Below are positions 1 through 5,188 of a stretch of DNA of 5,353 nt, in pieces (the first letter of the stretch is position 1; each line of letters opens with the position of its first letter). Under the pieces are notes generated by a model. That model worked only from the letters and a program-made list of their open reading frames with translations, had not been told where the DNA came from and did not search any database. A program made the translations under genes and the position numbers. Source of the DNA: an uncultured bacterium (lineage in GTDB: Bacteria; Actinomycetota; Coriobacteriia; Coriobacteriales; Coriobacteriaceae); assembly GCA_905216075.1 (NCBI GenBank), contig CAJMSO010000139.1, positions 1-5,353 of the forward strand, written 5' to 3'.

Positions 1-48
1 GCCGCACCGGAGCCCGCCGCGCAGACACCTGCCGCCGCACCGGAGCCC
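1..48 (+). repeat. Short direct repeat in the accB Ala/Pro linker
   Basis: The 15-bp string GCCGCACCGGAGCCC occurs at 1-15 and again at 34-48, in frame and 33 bp (11 codons) apart, each encoding AAPEP. It lies in the flexible Ala/Pro-rich linker before the biotinyl domain, a region where repeat expansion is tolerated. The array may continue upstream of the window. Confidence 0.7.
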
Positions 49-285
49 AAGGGCACCGAGGTGACCGCTCCCATGGTCGGCGTTTTCTATGCTGCCCCGG
101 CGCCGGGCGACGAGCCGTTTGTGCACGTGGGCTCTAAGGTCAAGGCCGGCGAGACGCTCTGCATCATCGAGGCCATGAAGGTTCTCAACGAGGTGACGGC
201 AGAGGCGGATGGCGAGGTGCTCGAGATCTGCGTGGCCGACGGCGACCTCGTGGAGTTTGGCAGCTGCCTCATGAGGATCGGATAG
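1..285 (+). CDS. accB: Biotin carboxyl carrier protein of acetyl-CoA carboxylase, C-terminal part (5' truncated by window)
   Basis: AccB carries the covalently bound biotin that shuttles carboxyl groups from the biotin carboxylase to the carboxyltransferase in the first committed step of fatty acid synthesis (cytosolic). The frame is open to base 1, so the gene starts upstream; the GTG at 61 is an internal valine codon, not the start. Visible are 94 residues. The first 20 form an Ala/Pro/Glu-rich flexible linker. From about residue 22 comes the biotinyl/lipoyl domain, beginning TAPMVGVFY, with an APAPGDEP segment where AccB proteins carry the 'thumb' loop. The biotinylation motif EAMKV follows, with the acceptor lysine at codon 178-180 (visible residue 60). 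The domain ends with LVEFGSCLMRIG, as in the family. It is first in a row of acetyl-CoA carboxylase genes, 9 nt before fabZ. Identity is very likely; only the N-terminus is missing. Confidence 0.96.
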   Translation, partial: AAPEPAAQTPAAAPEPKGTEVTAPMVGVFYAAPAPGDEPFVHVGSKVKAGETLCIIEAMKVLNEVTAEADGEVLEICVADGDLVEFGSCLMRIG

Positions 286-290
286 GTGAT
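284..290 (+). promoter_or_regulatory. Ribosome binding site that sets the fabZ start at 295
   Basis: AGGTGAT overlaps the last two bases of the accB stop codon (TAG, 283-285) and sits 4 nt before ATG 295. The in-frame GTG at 286 lies inside this Shine-Dalgarno-like sequence and has no good site of its own, so ATG 295 is the better start. Confidence 0.65.
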
Positions 291-294
291 ATCC

Positions 295-717
295 ATGAAT
301 AAAGAAGAGCTCAAGAAGCTGTTGCCGCATCGCGAGCCGATGCTTTTGCTCGACGAAGCCGAGCTGGTGGGCGACGAGGCCCACGGCAAGATCACGATTA
401 CGGGCGACGAGTACTTTTTGCAGGGGCATTTTCCGGGAAACCCGGTCGTCCCCGGCGTGATTCAGTGCGAGATGCTCGCCCAGAACTGCTGCGTGCTGCT
501 GATGGGCGATGAGGAGGCGCGCGGCGCGACGCCGTTCTACACGAGTCTGGACAAGGTGCGCTTTAAGCGTCCGGTGCGCCCAGGTGACACGGTGGATCTG
601 GTGTGCTCCATCACGCGTGCGCGCGGGCCGTTCCGCTTTGCGACGGGTACTGCGAGCGTCAACGGTGAGGTTTGCTGCCGCGCCGATATGTCTTTTGCAC
701 TCATGCACGAAAGTTAA
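295..717 (+). CDS. fabZ: 3-hydroxyacyl-[acyl-carrier-protein] dehydratase
   Basis: FabZ removes water from (3R)-hydroxyacyl-ACP to give trans-2-enoyl-ACP in each round of type II fatty acid elongation. From ATG 295 the protein has 140 residues, the usual size for this hotdog-fold enzyme. It starts with the family's LLPHREPMLLLDEAE segment (residues about 9-23). It carries the signature GHFPGNPVVPG with catalytic His at residue 45, followed by IQCEMLAQ with catalytic Glu at residue 59. The KVRFKRPVRPGD segment near residue 88 is the typical second half of the fold. The start was chosen from the AGGTGAT site; the GTG at 286 would add only three residues. The gene lies 9 nt after accB and 10 nt before accC, so it is part of the same transcript. 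FabA is unlikely because of the length and the FabZ-type Glu in place of FabA's Asp. Confidence 0.95.
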   Translation: MNKEELKKLLPHREPMLLLDEAELVGDEAHGKITITGDEYFLQGHFPGNPVVPGVIQCEMLAQNCCVLLMGDEEARGATPFYTSLDKVRFKRPVRPGDTVDLVCSITRARGPFRFATGTASVNGEVCCRADMSFALMHES

Positions 718-727
718 GGAAGGCTTC

Positions 728-2071
728 ATGTTCGACAAAGTGCTCATCGCCAACCGCGGCGAAGTCGCGGTCCGTGTTATTCGCGCGTGCCGCGATATGG
801 GCATCAAGACCGTCGCTGTTTATTCCACGGCCGATGCGGACGCGCTGCACGTGCAGCTTGCCGACGAGGCGTATTGCATCGGCGGTCCGCGTCTTGCCGA
901 GAGCTACCTCAACGACGATGCTGTGCTCACCTGTGCCGTAAAGTCGGGAGCTAAGGCAATTCATCCCGGCTATGGCTTTTTCTCCGAGAAGGCGAGCTTC
1001 GTGCGCGACTGCGACAAGTATGGCCTGGCGTTTGTTGGTCCTTCGGCCAAGGTGATCGACAGCATGGGCGACAAGGACGCCGCACGTCGAACGGCTGCCG
1101 CGGCGGGCGTGCCCATCGTGCCGGGCTGCGATTTGCTCAAAAGTCCCGAGGAGGCGACGGCCGAGGCCGAGCGCATCGGCTGCCCCGTGCTCATCAAGGC
1201 GCGTGCAGGTGGCGGCGGTCGCGGCATTCGTAAGGTCGAGCGCGTGGAAGATGCGGCAAAAGCGTTCATCGAGGCGCGTGCCGAGGGCGAGGCCGTTTTT
1301 GGCGACGGCGAGTGCTACATGGAGAAGTTCGTCGCGCCGGCGCATCACGTTGAGGTACAGATTATGGCCGATAAGCAGGGCCATGTGTTTTCGCTCGGCG
1401 AGCGCGAGTGCTCGGTGCAGCGCCGCAACCAAAAGCTGATCGAGGAGAGCCCCGCGCCGTGCCTCGACGGACACGACGACATTCGTGCTCGCATGCACAA
1501 GGCCGCGCGTGACCTGGCTCGTGCCGTTGGCTATGAGGGCGCCGGCACCATTGAGTTTCTGTACTCAGATGACGGCAATTTCTACTTTATGGAAATGAAC
1601 ACGCGCTTGCAGGTGGAACATCCGGTTACGGAGTTTGTGACCGATACCGACTTGGTCAAGTGGCAGCTGCGCGTGGCTGCCGGCCAGCCTCTGCCCTTTG
1701 AGCAGAAGGACGTGCCGGTCCGCAACCACGCCATGGAGTGCCGCATCAATGCCGAAACGCCGGACTTTCTGCCGTCATGCGGAACGGTCACCGCGTTGCG
1801 CGTACCGGGTGGTCCGCGCGTGCGCTGGGATTCGGCCATGTTTACCGGTGCGAACGTTCCGCCGTACTACGACTCCATGCTCGGCAAGCTCATCGTGTGT
1901 GCGCCCACGCGTGACGGCGCCATTCGCAAGATGCGCTCGGCCCTGGGCGAGCTCGTGATTGAGGGCGTGAGCGAAAACAGCGAGCTTCAGCTCGACGTGC
2001 TGGCAAACGACGAGTTCTTGTCGGGCATGTATCACACCGATCTGATGGGGCATCTCTATGCTGATGAATAG
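728..2071 (+). CDS. accC: Acetyl-CoA carboxylase, biotin carboxylase subunit
   Basis: AccC uses ATP and bicarbonate to carboxylate the biotin on AccB. The 447-residue length matches E. coli AccC (449). The N-terminal domain opens with FDKVLIANRGEVAVRVIRA (2-20) and contains HPGYGFFSE (79-87). The ATP-grasp domain has Lys116, Lys157, the glycine-rich GGGGRG (161-166), HHVEVQ (206-211), and RNQKLIEE with Lys236. Metal and active-site residues are Glu276, Glu289, Asn291 and Arg293 in EMNTRLQVEHPVTE, and Arg339 in ECRINAE. The C-terminal domain includes PPYYDSMLGKLI (378-389). All catalytic positions I know from the E. coli enzyme are present. The start ATG 728 has AGGAAGG 4 nt upstream, and homology begins at residue 2. 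The reading frame is open further upstream inside fabZ, but that part is a shadow. The gene overlaps accDA by 14 nt. Confidence 0.97.
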   Translation: MFDKVLIANRGEVAVRVIRACRDMGIKTVAVYSTADADALHVQLADEAYCIGGPRLAESYLNDDAVLTCAVKSGAKAIHPGYGFFSEKASFVRDCDKYGLAFVGPSAKVIDSMGDKDAARRTAAAAGVPIVPGCDLLKSPEEATAEAERIGCPVLIKARAGGGGRGIRKVERVEDAAKAFIEARAEGEAVFGDGECYMEKFVAPAHHVEVQIMADKQGHVFSLGERECSVQRRNQKLIEESPAPCLDGHDDIRARMHKAARDLARAVGYEGAGTIEFLYSDDGNFYFMEMNTRLQVEHPVTEFVTDTDLVKWQLRVAAGQPLPFEQKDVPVRNHAMECRINAETPDFLPSCGTVTALRVPGGPRVRWDSAMFTGANVPPYYDSMLGKLIVCAPTRDGAIRKMRSALGELVIEGVSENSELQLDVLANDEFLSGMYHTDLMGHLYADE

Positions 2072-3782
2072 AAAAGCGAAGACGGTCAATGTCCTTGAGG
2101 GGCCGATAACCGAGTCGTGCGCCGAGTTTCCCGCGCGCCACGTGTTTATCAAGTGCCCGGAGTGCCGCCGTGTGATCGATGAGGCACGCCTACACGACAA
2201 CTTCGAGGTCTGCCCTCGTTGCGGCAAACACTTTCGCGTGAGCGGTCGCGCGCGCATGCGCATGACGGTCGACGAGGGCACGTTTGAGGAATGGGATGCC
2301 AATCTGGCGTCGGAGGACTTCCTCTCGTTTCCCGGCTATGCCGATAAGCTCAAGAGCGTGAGCGAGCGTTCGGGCGAGCGCGATGCCGTTGTGTGCGGCA
2401 GGGGCAAAATCTGCGGTTGCGATACCGCGCTCTTCTTTATGGACGCTAACTTTATGATGGGCTCGATGGGCTCCGTGGTGGGCGAGAAGATCTGTCGCGC
2501 ATTTGAGCGTGCGACCGAGCTGGGATTGCCAGTTGTCGGCTTTACCGTTTCGGGCGGTGCGCGCATGCAAGAGGGCGTGACCTCGCTTATGCAGATGGCC
2601 AAGATTTCTGCGGCAGTTAGGCGCCACAGCGAGACGGGCGGCCTGTATATCACGGTGCTCACCGACCCCACGACTGGAGGCGTAACCGCGAGCTTTGCCA
2701 TGGAGGGTGACATTATCCTGGCCGAGCCCGATGCCCTGACGGCATTTGCCGGCCCGCGCGTGATCGAGCAGAACATGCACAAGCGTCTGCCCAAGGGATT
2801 CCAGCGCTCCGAGTTTTTGCTGGAGCACGGCTTTTGCGATGCCGTTGTTCCGCGTGGCGAGATTGCGCTCACGGTAGGCGAGCTGCTGGCGCTGCACGAA
2901 GGGTATGCGCCCGGCCTGGGGGCACCGCACGAGATTGTGCATGCGGGTCGCCGCGGCAAAAAGCTGGGACATTTGTTCAAGCGCTCGGCCGCACCAAAAA
3001 CCGCGCTCGAGATTGTCAAGCAGACCCGCTCGGCAGATCGTGCCACGGCGGGTGAGATGATCTCGCTGGGCCTGGATGGATTTGTGGAGCTGCACGGCGA
3101 CCGTTACTTTGGCGACGACGCCGCTGTGGTGGCTGGCATTGGCTGGAAAGACGGACGCCCCGTAACGGTCATCGCCATCGAGCGCGGCACCACGACCAAA
3201 GAGCGTATGCGCCGCAACTTTGGCATGGCGCATCCCGAGGGCTACCGCAAAGCGCGTCGCCTTATGCGCCAAGCCGAAAAGTTTGGTCGACCGGTTCTGT
3301 GCCTGGTCGATACTTCGGGCGCGTTTTGCGGCATCGGTGCCGAGGAGCGCGGTCAGGGCGAGGCGATTGCCCAGAATCTCATGGAGATGAGCGGCCTTAA
3401 GACGCCGATTGTCTCGGTGGTGACAGGCGAGGGCGGCTCTGGTGGCGCGCTGGCGCTGTCCGTGGCCGACCGCATCCTGATGCTCTCGAGCTCGGCCTAT
3501 TCAGTCGTGAGCCCCGAGGCCTGTGCGTCGATCCTGTGGAAGGATACCGAGCGCGCGAATGAGGCCGCCGAGGCGCTTAAGCTCACGGCCCCCGATCTGT
3601 TGGCGCTCGGCATTATCGACGGCATTGTCGACGATAGGGGCCTGTCGCATGAGGAGATCGCCGGCGCCGTCATGTCCTCGGCATTCGCTGCCTTCGATAC
3701 GCTTGGGCGGCTCGACGACGCGACCCTCACAAACCTCCGCTACGAAAAGTACCGCGCAATCGGTCAGTACCGCACGATGTGA
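2058..3782 (+). CDS. accDA: Acetyl-CoA carboxylase carboxyltransferase, fused beta-alpha subunits (AccD-AccA)
   Basis: This protein transfers the carboxyl group from carboxybiotin on AccB to acetyl-CoA, giving malonyl-CoA. One uninterrupted 574-residue frame contains both subunits that are separate in E. coli. Residues about 28-280 are AccD. They have a zinc ribbon with Cys33, Cys36, Cys52 and Cys55 (C-x2-C-x15-C-x2-C), then MGSMGSVVGEKI (134-145), SGGARMQEG (165-173) and PTTGGVTASFA (204-214). After a basic linker (about 284-313), residues about 314-574 are AccA, with ELHGDRYFGDD (344-354), RRNFGMAHPEGYRKA (385-399), DTSGAFCGIGAEERGQGEA (418-436), GEGGSGGALA (457-466) and SPEACASILWKD (485-496). 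AccA's N-terminal helical region of roughly 80 residues seems largely absent, explaining a total shorter than the two E. coli proteins added. ATG 2058 overlaps the end of accC; ATG 2064 is an alternative. A GGGG at 2047-2050 is the only ribosome-site-like sequence, so coupling to accC is likely. The final Met codon and stop lie at or in a palindromic repeat. Confidence 0.95.
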   Translation: MLMNRKAKTVNVLEGPITESCAEFPARHVFIKCPECRRVIDEARLHDNFEVCPRCGKHFRVSGRARMRMTVDEGTFEEWDANLASEDFLSFPGYADKLKSVSERSGERDAVVCGRGKICGCDTALFFMDANFMMGSMGSVVGEKICRAFERATELGLPVVGFTVSGGARMQEGVTSLMQMAKISAAVRRHSETGGLYITVLTDPTTGGVTASFAMEGDIILAEPDALTAFAGPRVIEQNMHKRLPKGFQRSEFLLEHGFCDAVVPRGEIALTVGELLALHEGYAPGLGAPHEIVHAGRRGKKLGHLFKRSAAPKTALEIVKQTRSADRATAGEMISLGLDGFVELHGDRYFGDDAAVVAGIGWKDGRPVTVIAIERGTTTKERMRRNFGMAHPEGYRKARRLMRQAEKFGRPVLCLVDTSGAFCGIGAEERGQGEAIAQNLMEMSGLKTPIVSVVTGEGGSGGALALSVADRILMLSSSAYSVVSPEACASILWKDTERANEAAEALKLTAPDLLALGIIDGIVDDRGLSHEEIAGAVMSSAFAAFDTLGRLDDATLTNLRYEKYRAIGQYRTM

Positions 3783-3830
3783 CAAAGGGACAGTCCGCAT
3801 GTCACATTGGGAAAGGGTTCCTGTGTCACA
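3778..3830 (+). repeat. Palindromic intergenic repeat overlapping the accDA stop and the permease start
   Basis: TGTGACA (3778-3784) and its exact reverse complement TGTCACA (3800-3806) surround GGAC-A-GTCC (3788-3796). Both inverted repeats are centred on base 3792, giving a 29-bp imperfect palindrome with three mismatched positions on each side between the inner and outer arms. A second half-unit follows, with GGAA/TTCC (3810-3813 and 3818-3821) and another TGTCACA at 3824-3830. The accDA stop TGA (3780-3782) is inside the first arm. The ATG at 3799 and GTG at 3823 are also inside the element. I recall similar GGGACAGTCC/TGTCACA palindromes as dispersed intergenic repeats in many bacterial genomes, but cannot check this here. 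No T-run follows, so it does not look like a classical terminator. Confidence 0.7.
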
Positions 3831-5037
3831 AGTTTCTAACACCTCGTTTACAACGACGTTCTCATCAAACGCCATGGCCGTGGTGGACTATCTGTCCAAA
3901 AGCATGATGTCGGCACTGCCGTTTATTGTCTGCGCGGCTTTGTTCCGCACCGTCGCCGTCATTATGGGCGAAGGCATGCTGGGCCTGTGGTCTGCCGATT
4001 CCGAAATCTATCGCCTGTTCTACAGTTGGCTCTATAACGCCGGCTACTACTTTTTGCCCATTTATCTTGGTTGGGCGGCCGCCCGCCAACTCGGTTGCTC
4101 GGAGCAGCTGGGCATGATGCTGGGCGGCGTATTGATTGCGCCCGATCTGCTTAAGCTCGTCGATGCCGCATCGACGACGGGGGCATCGATGACTTCCGTG
4201 TATGGTCTGCTTCCCGCGCCGGTCAACGATTACACGACGACTGTTATTCCGGTTCTCATCTCGGTGCCCGTGCTATGGCGAGTGGAGTGTTTCTTTAAGC
4301 GCGTTATCCCTAAGGCCGTGGCGTTTTCGTTCGTTCCGTTTGCAACCATGCTCGTCATGGTTCCGGTTTCGCTGTGCATTACGGCGCCGGCGGGCAGCTA
4401 TCTGGGCATGCTGTTGGGACAGCTTATGTTTATGCTTGGCAATTCCGGTGGCATCGTGTCGCTGCTCACGCTCATGGGGCTTGCCGCGGGCTGGGAGTTC
4501 CTCAAGATCGCGGGCGTCAGCAACGTTGTCCTATCGCTCGCCTATGCGCAGTTTATGAGTGTGGGAACGGATTCGTGCATCCTCATCGCCGCGACGATGG
4601 CGACGTTCGCCGTTTGGGGCATGCCTTTTGGCGCGTCGCTCCGCGTTGCGGATAAGGACGAGAAGGCGCTCATGCTGGGCTATTCAATCTCGGGCGTGCT
4701 TGGCGGCGTAAGCGAGCCGGCGCTGTACGGCTGCGGCTTCAAATATGGCAGGTGCCTGACGTGCATGGCCATTGGCGGTGCCGTCGGAGGCCTTGTTGCA
4801 GCCGTGGGCCACGTTACGGCCTATACCATCGGCATGACGAATGTCCTCATGGTCATTGGCTTTGCCACGGGCGGCATCTCGAACCTGCTGTGGTGCTGCG
4901 TTGCCGGCGGCACGGCATTTGCGGTGTCTGCGGCGCTGAGCTACTGCTTTGGCGTGGTGCCGACGAAGGGACAGACGATGGGGGACGGAGCCGATTCACC
5001 CGAAACCTCGAAGAGCGTGGCCGAAGTAAGCGCGTAA
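3799..5037 (+). CDS. PTS sugar transporter EIIC-type permease, glucose/beta-glucoside superfamily, stand-alone
   Basis: This is an integral membrane protein, 412 residues from ATG 3799, resembling only the EIIC (sugar-channel) domain of beta-glucoside/sucrose PTS permeases such as BglF. About ten hydrophobic segments are visible, roughly at residues 36-56, 82-95, 104-119, 148-163, 175-196, 199-230, 257-278, 293-306, 320-340 and 347-386. Family hallmarks are FLPIYLGWAAARQLG (85-99), the IAPDL segment (113-117), TTTVIPVLISVPVLWRVE (146-163) and GGVSEPALYG (302-311), whose Glu306 matches the sugar-binding glutamate of this superfamily. No EIIB (CxxTRLR-type cysteine) or EIIA (phosphohistidine) domain is present; the protein ends in a hydrophilic Ser/Glu-rich tail. 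Where BglF-type proteins have GLHW, this one appears to read GVSN. Three starts are possible: ATG 3799, GTG 3823 and ATG 3874. The last lies just before the first membrane segment but has no ribosome site. The substrate is unknown. It sits 16 nt after accDA and may be cotranscribed. Confidence 0.8.
   Translation: MSHWERVPVSQVSNTSFTTTFSSNAMAVVDYLSKSMMSALPFIVCAALFRTVAVIMGEGMLGLWSADSEIYRLFYSWLYNAGYYFLPIYLGWAAARQLGCSEQLGMMLGGVLIAPDLLKLVDAASTTGASMTSVYGLLPAPVNDYTTTVIPVLISVPVLWRVECFFKRVIPKAVAFSFVPFATMLVMVPVSLCITAPAGSYLGMLLGQLMFMLGNSGGIVSLLTLMGLAAGWEFLKIAGVSNVVLSLAYAQFMSVGTDSCILIAATMATFAVWGMPFGASLRVADKDEKALMLGYSISGVLGGVSEPALYGCGFKYGRCLTCMAIGGAVGGLVAAVGHVTAYTIGMTNVLMVIGFATGGISNLLWCCVAGGTAFAVSAALSYCFGVVPTKGQTMGDGADSPETSKSVAEVSA
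3809..3817 (+). promoter_or_regulatory. Candidate ribosome binding site for an alternative permease start at GTG 3823
   Basis: The purine run GGGAAAGGG ends 5 nt before the in-frame GTG at 3823. The competing site AAAGGGA (3784-3790) lies 8 nt before ATG 3799. Both are inside the palindromic repeat, so sequence alone does not decide between them. Confidence 0.4.
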
Positions 5038-5040
5038 ACC

Positions 5041-5073
5041 TGTGCGACACAAGGACGATTCCTTTGCCATATT
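5041..5073 (+). repeat. Probable degenerate copy of the 3778-3806 palindrome
   Basis: Starting 3 nt after the permease stop, the sequence runs TGTG-CGACA, AAGGA (5051-5055), a CGAT loop, TCCTT (5060-5064), then TGCCATATT. Allowing small insertions, this follows the same layout as the palindrome at 3778-3806: TGTGACA, AAGGGAC, GTCC, TGTCACAT. Only a 5-bp stem remains perfect. The relationship is inferred by eye and could be chance. Confidence 0.4.
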
Positions 5074-5075
5074 CC

Positions 5076-5109
5076 AAGGCCGTGGCCCGTGTGGGTTGCG
5101 GCCTTTTTT
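5076..5109 (+). terminator. Rho-independent terminator after the permease gene
   Basis: A 13-bp stem pairs AAGGCCGTGGCCC (5076-5088) with GGGTTGCGGCCTT (5093-5105), using three G-U pairs, around a GTGT loop. It runs into six T's (5104-5109). It lies 38 nt after the permease stop and before the CDF gene. It most likely ends the transcript that includes the permease and, if there is no earlier stop, the acc operon. Confidence 0.88.
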
Positions 5110-5141
5110 GTATCTGGGGGACAAAGTGGCTACACTACAAT
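5108..5141 (+). promoter_or_regulatory. Weak candidate promoter for the CDF gene
   Basis: The gene at 5189 follows a terminator and so needs its own promoter. TTGTAT (5108-5113) and TACACT (5131-5136) are 17 nt apart, with 3 and 4 of 6 consensus matches. TACAAT at 5136-5141 is a better -10 (5 of 6) but has no good -35 at the right distance. No operator-like palindrome for a metal regulator stands out. Confidence 0.3.
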
Positions 5142-5188
5142 CCGTTTGAGCAATAGATATATAGGTAGTACCGTGGGGGCGGATGTAG

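Noticed and set aside
509..727. Upstream extension of the accC frame into fabZ
   Set aside because: The Arg-rich sequence is the out-of-frame reading of fabZ. AccC homology and a good ribosome site begin at ATG 728.
701..1498. 265-codon open frame on the minus strand opposite accC
   Set aside because: A shadow of accC; its composition is rich in Arg, Ala and His, with no family motif.
2190..3272. Long open frame (360 codons) on the minus strand opposite accDA
   Set aside because: It is antisense to a fully conserved enzyme. GC-rich codon use leaves few stops on the opposite strand, and its product has no recognisable domain.
3523..3798. Upstream extension of the permease frame inside accDA
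   Set aside because: It is an out-of-frame reading of the conserved AccA C-terminus; Arg/Pro/Ser-rich and not membrane-like.
3778..3830. CRISPR-like or terminator interpretation of the palindrome
   Set aside because: There is one element plus a half-unit and no regularly spaced repeats, so it is not a CRISPR array. No T-run follows, so it is not a standard terminator.
4752..5156. 134-codon plus-strand frame running past the permease end
   Set aside because: It overlaps the permease in another frame and crosses the terminator hairpin; His/Arg/Gly-rich with no motif.
5146..5174. TTGAGC (5146-5151) with TACCGT (5169-5174) as a promoter
   Set aside because: Spacing is 17 nt, but the -10 matches consensus at only three positions, and it would leave a very short leader before ATG 5189.
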